DNA from: Cydia pomonella
Lineage: Eukaryota; Arthropoda; Insecta; Lepidoptera; Tortricidae
Assembly (NCBI RefSeq): GCF_033807575.1
Contig: NC_084704.1
Coordinates: forward strand, 35,193,968-35,257,967
Length of the DNA stretch: 64,000 nt
Direction of reading: 5' to 3'
The position numbers were made by a program, and so were the translations under genes. This document shows positions 33,345 through 43,867 of this stretch, piece after piece (position 1 is the first letter of the stretch; every line of letters begins with the position of its first letter). The notes under the pieces were generated by a model. It ran no database searches and was not told the DNA's origin. It worked only from the letters and a program-made list of their open reading frames with translations.

Positions 33345-33668
33345 CCCCAACAAGTGCAAGTCGGACTCGCCCACCGAGGGTTCCGTACTTTTTTAGTATT
33401 TGTTGTTATAGCGGCAACAGAAATACATCGTCTGTGAAAATTTCAACTGTCTAACTATCACGGTTCGTGAGATACCTATAGGGCTAAGATGGTCGGCTCT
33501 TTATCATTTGTCACCATACCTGTCACGTTCTAACCAGTTTGTAAGTGCAAAAGTGACGGGCATAGTGACAAGCGATAAAAATGGAACCATGCTGCCACTG
33601 CTGGTGACAGACGGACAGCGGAGTCTTAGTATTAGGGTCCCGTTTTACCCTTTGGGTACGGAACCTCA
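33345..33668. mobile_element. GGGTTCCGTA-ended element with nested hairpin-G
   Basis: Left AAGTGCAAGTCGGACTCGCC, GAGGGTTCCGTACT; right GGGTCCCGTTTTACCCTTTG, GGTACGGAACCTC. A short relative of 47209-48530. A separate palindrome (hairpin-G, 33481-33602) sits inside. Confidence 0.65.
33481..33602. repeat. Hairpin-G copy 1
   Basis: Core TTTGTCACCATACCTGTCAC... AAGTGACGGGCATAGTGACA forms a quasi-palindrome. Also at 53171-53294 (inverse) and 60471-60594. Confidence 0.8.
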
Positions 33669-33675
33669 TAAAATT

Positions 33676-34053
33676 TTTTTCGTTATTTCGGGGTTGGTCC
33701 CATAGTGAATGTTGCTCAGTATGACCTATTTATACAACCCTAAATTATTGCAGGTATAAATAAACAACCTGTATCACTTCGAGTGAAAGGGGGACATAAT
33801 AAAACACTGTCAATATTATCATGCTGTCCTCGTCACACGATGCTGTACAACATTTTAACAGCCAATGTAAGCACCATTAAAAACCAAGTACTACGAAATC
33901 ACATGAAATAAATTTTCTCAAAATGGCAAACTAAAATCACTCTTCGTGCTGTCATCGCGGCACTGAATTTAAATAACAATTTAGCGGGGCAATAACGTCC
34001 GGAGACGTGCACCAACTGCTAATTGTTCCCAGCTATTTAATAACGCTGGCCGC
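33676..34053. other. Low-repeat non-coding block
   Basis: 33950-34050 (CGGGGCAATAACGTCCGGAG) is balanced in composition and unlike nearby repeats. Possible regulatory element, not provable here. Confidence 0.25.
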
Positions 34054-34740
34054 CCGTTCTGAACGGGCCTAAGTGCGCCAGCGAAGGCATTTATACTTGT
34101 TATTATGGAGTAATAAAAATATTCGTATTAAATGTTTTGATTATGAATAAGCGTCTAAGTGTAAGGCTTGAGTGGACGCTCGAGTTGGGCGTGCAGTGGA
34201 GCGTGTGGCGTTCATGTTAAACAAATGAAAACGTATAGGAGCGGTCTCTGTGCACGCTGCTCATATCGCTTGTGAACCCGACGCCATGCTGCACGCCCCG
34301 CCGAACGCTCCGCTTCGAGCGTCCACTCAGGCCTTACAAAAAAGGTTGTTTTGCATGGTTAGTCATTTTTGTCACTCTGTCCGTTCTGAACGGGCGTCAG
34401 TGCGCTAGCGAAGGTAATCTTGTTATTATGGAGTAATAAAAATATTCGTATTAAACGTTTTGATTATGCATAAGCGTCTAAGTATAAAGCTTGAGTGGAC
34501 GCTCGAGTTGGGCGTGCTGTGGAGCGTGCGGCGTTCATGTTAAACAAATGAAAACGTATACGAGCGGCCTTAGTGCACGCTGCTCACATAGCTTGTAAAC
34601 CCGACGCCATGCTGCACGCTCCGCCGAACGCTCCGCTTCGAGCGTCCACTCAGGCCTTACAAAAAAGGTTGTATTGCATGGTTAGTCATTTTTGTCACTC
34701 TGATCGTTCTGAACGGGAGTAAGTGCAATAGCGAAGGCAT
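34054..34740. repeat. Two-fold ~325-bp tandem duplication carrying a hairpin MITE
   Basis: Units start at CCGTTCTGAACGGG (34054), again at 34381, and a third truncated start is at 34704 (periods 327 and 323 bp). Each full unit includes a GC-rich hairpin (34163-34335 and 34485-34658) with arms AAGGCTTGAGTGGACGCTCG and CGAGCGTCCACTCAGGCCTT. Confidence 0.85.
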
Positions 34741-34811
34741 TATAATAATAAGCCTTTTATTTCCATTATATATATATATCAATTTTTTATAAAGAAAAGT
34801 AGCTACTGTAT

Positions 34812-35256
34812 GTTTTTTTTTTTATACCACAACGGTGGCAAACAAGCATACGGCCCGCCTGATGGTAAGCAGTCACCGCAGCCTATGGACGCCTGCAACT
34901 CCAGAGGTGTTACATGCGCGTTGCCGACCCTTTAAAAACCTGTACACTCCTTTTTTGAAGAACCCCATACTGTAGACCCTCGGGAAAACCTCGGAAGGGA
35001 GCTCATTCCACAGCCGGAGCGTCCGCGGGAGGAAATTCCTCTTGAACCGCACAGTACGCGACCATTTAGGTTCTAAGGTGTGAGGGTGAACTCCCTGCCG
35101 ACGGCGAGCGGTGCGGTGATAGAAAGCGGCCGTTGGCATCATGTCAAACAATTCCTCAGAGCACAGCCCATTGTACAAGCGGTAGAACACACACAAGGAG
35201 GCAAAGTCTCTCCTTAGACTTAAAGGTTCAATACCGCTATTCGTATGTAATTGCAT
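34812..35256 (-). pseudogene. CR1/Jockey-type LINE, C-terminal fragment
   Basis: A 127-codon minus-strand frame encodes the region after the RT: LSLRRDFASLCVFYRLYNGL, HPHTLEPKWSRTVRFKRNFL, PRTLRLWNELPSEVFPRVYS and FFKKGVYRFLKGRQRACNTS. It stops at 34873. About 60 bp of 3' UTR follow, ending GCTTGTTTGCCACCGTTGTG and TATAAAAAAAAAA. The LRRDF and LPRTLRLWNELP blocks are typical of this superfamily. The RT core is absent: a 5'-truncated retrocopy. The tail is the same as that of Rep-A, so this LINE family is the likely source of the Rep-A machinery. Confidence 0.85.
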
Positions 35257-36353
35257 GATTTCTATAGTAATCTAAAATAACGTCTACCTCATGGAAAGAC
35301 TAATACAAAACAATTTTTTTAAAGATATAAGACTCACTGATAGAATTCCCGTAGTATATAATAGTTGCACTGTGACCATTATAAACTAAAATGATTTTGC
35401 TTAAATCTAAATGCATTTCCCCTTACAAACAAGGATATTACAGCAATCGCCACATCCGGGTAGAAACCACATGCATTCTAGATTTCGTCTTCCTTTTCGC
35501 ACTTCAAAGAGAAAACATTAATTCGTTCCTGCGTCTCGCTCTGCGCGTTGTTACATTCAAAGCAGTGTTTTCGTACAGTCAGCTGCAAATACAGCATATT
35601 TAAATGTATAAGCTTTTACAACCTTTTGTTTGCAAAAAAATAATTAAACATAAATCAACCTTATTTTAGTAGTAATATGTTCTTTGTGGCTATGAACTTG
35701 TGGTGATAATTAATGATTTTTGCTTGTCACCTGACGATATTTACTTTTTAATATGATCTGTCCCCAAAGTTGTACTACTAACAAGGAGTAGGTCGCTACT
35801 AGCTAGTAAGTTTCATTATATGGCATCGTATATAATTTGTAGTGGTTCTAAAATCAGGCTCCGTTTTACTACACGCTCAAGCCAGACACCCTGTATAGTT
35901 TGCTAGCTACTTTCCCTTTGGACTGTACTGTCTGGTATAAAATTAATTTTCTTGTGTTTCACGAAGCAGATTTCATTTGTATCATGCCGTCGTATAATGT
36001 TTTGCTCAAATAGATTCATTAGAATCTGGCCAGCCCTTGTGTATTCATTATATATAAGAAAACAACGTGCAAAGGATTTCTATATACGTTTAGAAGCTTA
36101 TTAAGTTTGTTTTGCATATGCAGCATGATAAAATTATATTGCTTTGTACTCAGTTATTATGATTCTTAAACAATAGCTTTTGTTTCTTATAAAGTATCTT
36201 TTGTTTATGATTAAATAGCTCCTAGATAATTTTATCGTGTTATTATATTTTATCTCTCTCTCTACATACCTAATTTCATCTAAATCCGTTCAGTATAGGT
36301 ATGCGTGAAGAGTTGACTAACAAATAAGTTTTTGGCAAAAAATTCATTTTTGG
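35257..36353. other. Non-coding stretch
   Basis: 36255-36330 (CTAATTTCATCTAAATCCGT) resembles the interior of lepidopteran Helitron or MITE repeats. Otherwise nothing recognised. Confidence 0.35.
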
Positions 36354-36650
36354 TACAAGCTTTTATCGCTGACTGTACTTTTTTTTCCACAGGCAACTAA
36401 TACACATCGAGCAAATTCTAAAAACCCCAAACACAATTAGGTTGCATTGTTTTATCACAGAGTTCATATGTCCACCTCTGGTCTTCATCATCAGATCAGC
36501 TCGATGGTACCATAATATTGCATTGTCACCCGACTTACATATGTATGCAAATTTTCAGCTCAATCGGAAACCGGGAAGTGGATCAAATTTAACTTGCAAG
36601 ATTTGATTACAAACAGACAACGGTCAGGTGAAAGTAAATAAAAGCTTGTA
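36354..36650. mobile_element. ~297-bp TIR element (TACAAGCTTTTAT)
   Basis: Perfect 13-bp inverted ends TACAAGCTTTTAT (36354-36366) and ATAAAAGCTTGTA (36638-36650). The outer TA on each side could be the target duplication. The interior includes GGAAACCGGGAAGTGGATCA. No ORF. Confidence 0.8.
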
Positions 36651-36778
36651 TAAAATACAAAGTTACATTCGATTTTATTATATAGGTATTACTTGGGATT
36701 TTCAATGTGACAGTAAATCAGGCAAAAATTTTTTTGTGAAAACAATACCACAGTAAAAGATTAACAAAAAATGACGAT

Positions 36779-37018
36779 TTTTTTTTTATACTACGTCAGT
36801 GGCAAACAAGCATACGGTTCGCCTAATGGTAAGCAGTCTCCGTAGCCTATGTACGCCTGCAACTCCAGAGGAGTTACATGCGCGTTGCCGACCCTAAGCC
36901 CGCCCCCCCCTCGATGAGCTCTGGCAACCTTACTCACCGGCAGGAACACAACACTATGAGTAGGGTCTAGTGTTATTTGGCTGCTGTTTTCTGTAAGGTG
37001 GAGATACTTCACCTCTTA
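36779..37018 (-). mobile_element. Rep-A copy, truncated
   Basis: Minus-strand 3' two thirds of Rep-A. The homology stops near 37018, so the 5' end is missing. Confidence 0.82.
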
Positions 37019-37786
37019 AGCGAGGCGTAGACTAGCAAGAGTTTGCATGCAATTTACGTTACATTGCCGACTAATAAGATAAACTGCATTCAAAAGTTCT
37101 ATCAGATACCGCAATGTAATAAAAATTACATGCAAGTTATTGCTGATCTAAACCTCGCATTATACTTATTATTTAATACAAACGAGAAAAATATTCATTT
37201 TGCGTGCCAGTTGTACCGATTGTTCATTTTTTAGGTAACACCAGAGGAGTTACACGCGCGTTTCATTTTGCGTAAATTCATTAAAATGAAATAACAATTA
37301 AACTTCCAAATTGCCTAATATTCTAATTGAATATGCTTTCTATTAATCTATGTAAGTTATCGTAAAAGTTGTTAAAACTATTTTACCTATCAGCCATTCA
37401 CAATGAAACGCATCTCCCCACATACCACCGGACAACCGCACAGCCGTTCGGCGCGAAAATTCTAAACAAAAGAATTCAAACACTGCAGCGCTGCAATTAA
37501 CTCTATTTCACTCACAAACACCGCTATTTTACTGACAAATATCGCTAATTTCAGCGAGTGTTTGTGCTGGTACGGGTACGCGGACGGTGAATTTGAATCA
37601 TGTTTGATGGAGTCGGTATGCTGATGGATTGATAGCAAATTATTGTCCTGCATATATTTATTTGTACGGTGAAAGCATTTAATTAGTCTAAAGAAAAATA
37701 CAAAAAAGTTTTTTGAAACACTTGTTAACTTCACTTACAAGTAAATAATGGAATAATAATGTACCTAATAAAAAACTGTTATAGTA
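37019..37786. other. Non-coding stretch
   Basis: No gene or repeat supported; short minus-strand frames at 37462-37734 and 37688-37909 lack any feature. Confidence 0.4.
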
Positions 37787-38165
37787 TTTTACAGTACATA
37801 TGGTGCTACTTTCTCGCACACGTACGGGAATGAGCACTTTCCGTGCATATGTCAAAACTTTAAAGAGCAATATGTTCAGTACCCCTAGTGTAAATTTGAT
37901 CGACAACATAACGTGACGAACGCGTTTGCGTTAAGTCTCATTTTGTATAGGATTTTGAGTTTCCAAAACGTCCCGCTTGGCGCGCTCTTTCTAAATCCAA
38001 TACAAAATGAGACTAAACGCAAACGCGTACGTCACGTTTCGAAATCGAATTTATTTACACTAGGGGTACTGTAAGAGGTTGTACGATACACGTGCGAATA
38101 GGTAATTCGCAACGCGTGTTTTAATTTATCACAACTCGTTGCGATTTTCTGCACTTGTATTGTAA
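37787..38165. mobile_element. Bipartite hairpin element, filled copy
   Basis: Opposite-orientation relative of 30482-30713: TTTTACAGTACATATGGTGC at the left and GTACGATACACGTGCGAATA at the right. MITE-B (37879-38069) is inserted between its two palindromes. Confidence 0.7.
37879..38069. mobile_element. MITE-B copy 2
   Basis: 191-bp palindrome with GTACCCCTAG...CTAGGGGTAC ends. It differs from 43120-43310 at about two positions by eye. Confidence 0.93.
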
Positions 38166-39074
38166 ATAACTATTATACCATCATGATATAATAGAGAGCT
38201 TTTCAGTTGAATACCGTGTTTAGACAACAAAACTTGCCGAATTGCCTAAAAAAGTGGCTTGTGTGTATTCTATATTTGTTTAAACATATGTATTATTTTT
38301 CGCTGTTTTTATCTCAAAAATAAAAATAAAAAATAGACCCGAAGGCGTGTATAACTTTGCTTAAAAACACATTACGAATAGTTTAAGAACATCATATCAT
38401 GAATGCTATTAATTATAAGGAGTAATATCGATTTCGTTATTTATTAAGGCAATCGTTTTTTTTATTTCCTAAATTTCATTTCATCTAAAAGTATTCGAAG
38501 GCGTCACGAACTGCCCCTTCAGTATTAATAAAGATGGTAATCAAACTTATGTCGACAACATTTTAGTGTAAACGTGTAGGTGTGAGGAAAATTAATATTG
38601 CTGATACGATCGAAACGACATGGTGGTTAGTGGAGTGGAAAACACTATTTTAAGCATATATGTTTAGTGGTCACTGCAATAAAAAGTTAATTTCAATAAT
38701 ATGATTGAGGAACTAGAATCTGTATCAGATATTTCAAACAGATTAAGCTTTGTAAAGGACCCTATGTTTTGAACAATTACGATAATTATTCACTTTATAA
38801 AAATATATTTAGAAGAAAGAAGTGGCGGGAGGATGGCAAGAGGTTTATTTTCAAACTTGGCGGATTTTTACAGTTTTGGTATAAAAAAAACATACCAGGG
38901 CAGGGCAGGTGCAAACCACCTCAGCATTTCAGTACTTAGCACAATCTTCCATCTCATCATCAGCATCTCTAGCAAGACAAGTACTAAGAGTAGCTGAATA
39001 CTTCGCATGACACAACCGTGTCACCCATCAAAACTATCAAATAAATAAATAAAATCGAACTTAGAACATAACTA
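38166..39074. other. Non-coding stretch
   Basis: 38880-39050 (ACCACCTCAGCATTTCAGTA) may be a retroposon remnant ending in (AAAT)n. Nothing else seen. Confidence 0.3.
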
Positions 39075-39235
39075 TTCTATGAAAGACAAACGCTTGTGCG
39101 TTCTATCTCGACACTACCGCCATCTAGTGAACGGTTTGCATACCAATGTCTAGTAGATGCCATGAAATGTGAAAGACTAACGCTTGCGCGATCTAACTCG
39201 ACGCTAGCGCCATCTAGCGAGCAATTTGGTAAACT
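39075..39235. repeat. Two diverged ~89-bp direct repeats
   Basis: GAAAGACAAACGCTTGTGCG... CGCCATCTAGTGAACGG and GAAAGACTAACGCTTGCGCG... CGCCATCTAGCGAGCAA, offset about 89 bp. Confidence 0.75.
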
Positions 39236-39544
39236 TTCCGTATTGGAAGTGGTTTATGAAACGAGCTGAGAGCGAGATTCATGCACCAGTCACATAAACT
39301 ATTATTATGTAACTATTCTTGTAAAGCCTTTGCTTTAAATTCAACGTAAGTAATACAAAGTTAACACCACGAATAACCTCCACTCCACTACCAGGTTTAT
39401 TATTAAATCATAACCGCCGGCCATAAAAGTCCCCGTTTACACTTACAATGTCATCAAAAACCTAAAACCGCATTTACCATTCAAATACACCATAAATCCA
39501 GACAAGGTCGTAATACGCATATTTCCGATTCAATACAAGATAGA

Positions 39545-40089
39545 GAGGCCGATTCTGATTTACCATTTTGCTATAACTTTAAATATATTAAAACGGGTCA
39601 CTCACGTAAAAAGTCGAAAACGCTCGACATGCTCCACTCCGTACCGAGAAGTGTTATCATGAGCTTGAGTAGACGGACCGGCGCAGATCCCAACAATGCA
39701 CGATACTGAGTGAAACATGTCGAACTATTTCGACTTAAAATACGTCAGTGACCCGTTATAATATATTTAATATGTCTGTGTCTCACGGTTTTGTTATAAC
39801 TTTGATCACGTGTCACAGTATATCTTACTGGCACCAGTAAGCGATTTCATGTCCAGCGAGTATTTCTTCGATACCATGAGAATATTGTAATTTTCAAACC
39901 GTCAGACGTAATTTTAATGTTTATTATACGCGTGGGCAAACGCGTATAAAAACGTTGAAATATTACAATATAATAATAATATGTTGAATGACATGAATTC
40001 CAGTGAATTTCGCACGCACCAAACAGCGTGATCTACCATCAATGATCAAGATCAAAACCGTGTCAAATTGGAGAATCAGAATCGGCCTC
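39545..40089. mobile_element. 545-bp segment bounded by perfect 16-bp inverted repeats
   Basis: GAGGCCGATTCTGATT (39545-39560) and AATCAGAATCGGCCTC (40074-40089). A separate palindrome is nested at 39581-39768. No transposase. A 138-codon minus frame starting at 40379 overlaps but has no domain. Confidence 0.6.
39581..39768. mobile_element. Nested palindromic MITE
   Basis: Left AAATATATTAAAACGGGTCA and right TGACCCGTTATAATATATTT pair. Inner arms contain AAGTCGAAAACGCTCGACAT and ATGTCGAACTATTTCGACTT. Confidence 0.75.
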
Positions 40090-40427
40090 AGAAGTAAACG
40101 GCTCATCAAATGCCAGTGTTGTGACTTATTAATGTGAGTAACGACGGCTATCGATGAATAATAAGTGAGGCGATGTAGAATGTCGATGATGTGGCATGTG
40201 CGTGCCGGCTGATTGGACTCAATCTGAGTGTAATCGGTTCTTAGGTAATGTTGATGTACAGACGCCATCAGATATATTAGAGCGGCCGAGGTGCTCAAAA
40301 ATATGTGAACACGCACTCTAACGCCTTGAAAAAAGCCGTGTTCTGATATTAGTGCCTTGGATACATAGAAAACATCCACAATTCGGGAACAAATATTTGT
40401 AACAAATACACAAATAATATAATATTT

Positions 40428-40690
40428 GACGACCGGTTTGGCCTAGTGGGTAGTGACCCTGCCTACGAAGCTGATGGTCCCGGGTTCAAATTCTGGTAAA
40501 GGCATTTATTCGTGTGATGAGCATGGATATTTGTTCCTGAGTCATGGGTGTTTTCTATGTATTTAAGTATTTATAAATATTTATATATTATATATATCGT
40601 TGTCTAAGTACCCTCAACACAAGCCTTATTGAGCTTACCGTGGGACTTAGTCAATTTGTGTAATAATGTCCTTTAATATTTATTTTATTT
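40428..40690 (+). mobile_element. tRNA-headed SINE (Metulj-like)
   Basis: Full-length: GACGACCGGTTTGGCCTAGT head, B box GGGTTCAAATTC, standard body, (ATTTT)n tail. Confidence 0.92.
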
Positions 40691-41630
40691 TATTTTAATA
40701 TACCTAGCTTTAAACCCGGGATCAAGTTTAATTATTCCATGTAAATTAAATTTTATTATTTTACCTATTGCTTATCCATTTCTGTATCCGCTTACTGACG
40801 AATTAAAAAAAAGGTAACTTTACATTGCAATGAAGCCCAATCATATAAGCAACTCGCATCAAAACTAAGAATCAATGTAATAATTGTATTGCCTCGTCTG
40901 TTTCGTTGAGTAAAGTTACTTAATCGGTTTTGTTACTTATGTTTTAATATAATCTGAAAAAAAATTTTTTTTTTTTTTTAGGTATTTATATAAGTGATAC
41001 AATCAGAAACGGAATTTAAACTTTAAACTTGAAGCAAAGTATTGGAAATAGTATATTTATTACAGAGCAACAAAATAATGTATTTCTTTCTTCTTTATAT
41101 TAAAAAAATGCTTCAAGCCAAAGAACATTCTTCACGAATCCCAAACACGTCGACTAAATGAGTACATCAGTTAAAAAAACAGGAAACTGGGCGGAAATTA
41201 CTGTTACTATAACAACGCTAAGGAAGAAATTTATGGCTGAGCACCTAAGAGGAAAACTGAAAACGTTCGCCTGAAAGAAAATAACTAAAAGCAAAAAGGT
41301 ACTGGTAAAAAATTACTGAATTACTCTTTAAAGCTCCGTAGGTTCAGGTTTGGTAGGTAGGTATAGTAGTGCTGTGGCGTACTAGACGAGAGGCCTATGC
41401 TCAGCAGTGGGCGATAAGGAGAGATAGTGGGCGATATGATGATGATGAGGTTCAGTTTTTTTACTCTCACTAAGTGTAAGCGTGAGCGACATGCATGGGC
41501 GTGCCCGAGATCAAAGATATCATGTTTTTAAATATATTTTTTTTGTAAGTTTTAGAAATTTCGATTTAAAACACAATATTGCTTAAATTTTGAAGCAATT
41601 TTAATGTTTTTAGCTTTTGTGCAAAAAAAT
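40691..41630. other. Non-coding with short SINE tail fragment
   Basis: 41390-41430 (GAGGCCTATGCTCAGCAGTG) is the tail of the second SINE family, followed by ATGATGATG. Otherwise AT-rich and unassigned. Confidence 0.45.
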
Positions 41631-41960
41631 TTCTTCTTCCTCGCGTTGTTCCGGTATTTTGCCACGGCTCATGGGAGCCTGGGGTCCGCTTGACAACTAA
41701 TCCCAGGATTTGGCGTAGGTACTAGTTTTTACGAAAGCGACTGCCATCTGACCTTCCAACCCAGAGGGTAAACTAGGCCTGGTTGGGATTAGTCCGGTTT
41801 CCTCACGATGTTTTCCTTCACTGAAAAGCGACTGGTTAATATCAAATGCCTGGTAAATAGCAAAAAAATGCCGAAAAACTCATTGGTACGATCCGGGGTT
41901 TGAACCCGCGACCACCGGATTGCAAGTCGCACGCTCTTACCGCTAGGCCACCAGCACTCC
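41631..41960 (-). mobile_element. Second tRNA-headed SINE family, near full length
   Basis: Minus strand: A box TGGTGGCCTAGCGGTAAGAG, B box GCGGGTTCAAACCCC, body AACATCGTGAGGAAACCGGA, ACTAGTACCTACGCCAAATC and CATGAGCCGTGGCAAAATAC, tail GCGAGGAAGAAGAA. It shares the GAGTTTTTCGG and CATCGTGAGGAAAC blocks with 7318-7590. The frame through it is not a gene. Confidence 0.85.
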
Positions 41961-42014
41961 AAAAATTCTTTGCTTTGTGCAAAAATTGTTACAAAAAAAT
42001 TAAATGCGCTATAG

Positions 42015-42204
42015 CAGTGGTCCCTAACCTTTCCAGTCCTGTCACCCATAAGACTAACTAGAGATCCTGATTTTACCCCTCCTTCCAATAATCATCAATA
42101 GTCATTCTTATAGGTCTAATCTTTGTTATCTTTAATTAAGCTTATTACCCCCGTGAAATACCAGTTTTACCCCCACGGGGGTAATTACAGGTTATGAACC
42201 GCTG
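42015..42204. mobile_element. hAT-like MITE with perfect 8-bp target duplication
   Basis: 190 bp, CAGTGGTCCCTAACCT at the left and AGGTTATGAACCGCTG at the right, flanked by CGCTATAG at 42007-42014 and 42205-42212. Terminal CAGNGG and 8-bp duplication define the hAT superfamily. No ORF. Confidence 0.93.
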
Positions 42205-42212
42205 CGCTATAG

Positions 42213-43119
42213 CCTATGTTCGTGATTTTGTTCATCAAGCGAACGTCAAAAAATCTCGTTTCGAATCAATGAAGTTACTAAAGAAAGGCTTCAAGATAGC
42301 TAATTAATTTTTTTGCAACCGCTTTGTGATCTAAAAAACCGCTAAGATCTTTCAAAAACTCTGCCCTCGGAACATACGGCAACTTAACAGTCTCAACACA
42401 TCGATCCAAATGAAACTTTAATGACCATTGTAGCGCGTACATTAAAAGATGATTACACTTTGAATTTAACATCAGGAATGATCCATATTTTCCAATAACA
42501 TTGTCAGAATACTATCCAACGCATTAAGACAAAAACACGGGCTCGTTACAATACTAACATAGTTATTACACGAAACACTTATTTTAATTACACGGCGACG
42601 GGGTTATTCGGTCACGCGAGTTTCGGACAATCGATATCCAAACTATGCGTAATAACCGGGGTCCCATCACTAGCTTATTCCATGTTTAAGTTTGTGTGAT
42701 TTCCCCGGGGGGTCGGGATGGCATTCGAGGATCGTCACCGACTGTGAATTATTGAAATCGATCGATTACATTTCAGTAATGAATACTTGCCGTTGTCATT
42801 GAGTGACGACGGCGTTATTTGGGTTCTAATTATGAAACTGTGTTGATGTTAAATAATAACCGAATAGTTTATTGAATGGTGATCCAAGCTCACTCTGCAA
42901 GGCATTTTGAATCAAATTTCTATTAAAATATGACGTTTGTAATGAAACTCAATACTTGATCTCCTATTCAATGAAAATCATTATCAAGTTATTTAATTAC
43001 AAAGCGAGCGCTTTTGTAAACTTTGAGTAGGGAAATAAATAATCATTAAAAATCTGAATGTCAATAATATTATTTATCAGTCAACTATAGGAAGTCTAGA
43101 CCCATGAAACTAGACTTCG
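42213..43119. other. Low-repeat non-coding block
   Basis: 42570-42800 is comparatively balanced (GCGACGGGGTTATTCGGTCA, CAATCGATATCC) and free of the families seen elsewhere. Candidate conserved intronic sequence. Confidence 0.3.
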
Positions 43120-43310
43120 GTACCCCTAGTGTAAATTTGATCGACATCATAACGTGACGAACGCGTTTGCGTTAAGTCTCATTTTGTATAGGATTTTGAG
43201 TTTCCAAAACGTCCCGCTTTGCGCGCTCTTTCTAAATCCAATACAAAATGAGACTAAACGCAAACGCGTACGTCACGTTTCGAAATCGAATTTATTTACA
43301 CTAGGGGTAC
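43120..43310. mobile_element. MITE-B copy 3
   Basis: 191 bp, nearly identical to 37879-38069 (about two substitutions by eye). GTAC at both ends. Confidence 0.93.
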
Positions 43311-43596
43311 GGATTCTTTTTGTAATACTTACTTAACGATATATGGGCTTCAATTTAAGTACCTGATACCGCGAATATTCAATAGCATACCCTCGGATAG
43401 TGGCTGTTTGTCTAAGAAAATATTTAAAAATAGAAATGGACCACAAGTAATTAGTTTGTAACGTTTAGTGTGGGTATTCATTTTATGAAAATAATCAGTG
43501 CATTATGTTTATAAGTATTGTGAAATTTCAAATTATGTATAATTTTAAATTGTGTGTGTTTGAAAAAATATATATATCATGAATAACGACCCGATA

Positions 43597-43867
43597 TTAA
43601 TTTTTAAGGTTTTTTCTGTGATTGAAAAGAGCTGAGAGAATTTTAGAGAGGAAGTATTAAAGTCAGTCAGTGTTAGTGTCGTTTCTTCAAATAAAAAAGT
43701 CACTTGAAACTGACATATCCAATCCATATCGTATCTTTAGAATATTTTGGACGTATCTCAAAGTTAAAATCGGTCCGTTATCCCTTTGCCCAGTAGTGCA
43801 CATTAATACTTCCACCCTAAAATGCTCTCAGCTCTATTCAATCACAGAAAAAAAGCTCAAAAATTTA
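43597..43867. mobile_element. Palindromic MITE with foreign core
   Basis: 64-bp arms (43597-43660 and 43803-43867; TTTTCTGTGATTGAAAAGAG against CTCTATTCAATCACAGAAAA) enclose a core holding one arm of MITE-D (AATCCATATCGTATCTTTAG). Confidence 0.75.

Noticed and set aside
35573..36378. GTACAGTCAGC and GCTGACTGTAC as ends of an 800-bp transposon
   Set aside because: The right-hand word lies inside the separate TIR element at 36354-36650, so the match is probably coincidental.
39963..40379. 138-codon minus-strand frame
   Set aside because: Overlaps an inverted-repeat-bounded segment, no domain, no splice context, composition not codon-like.
41789..42088. 99-codon minus-strand frame
   Set aside because: Runs through a tRNA-headed SINE and a hAT MITE.
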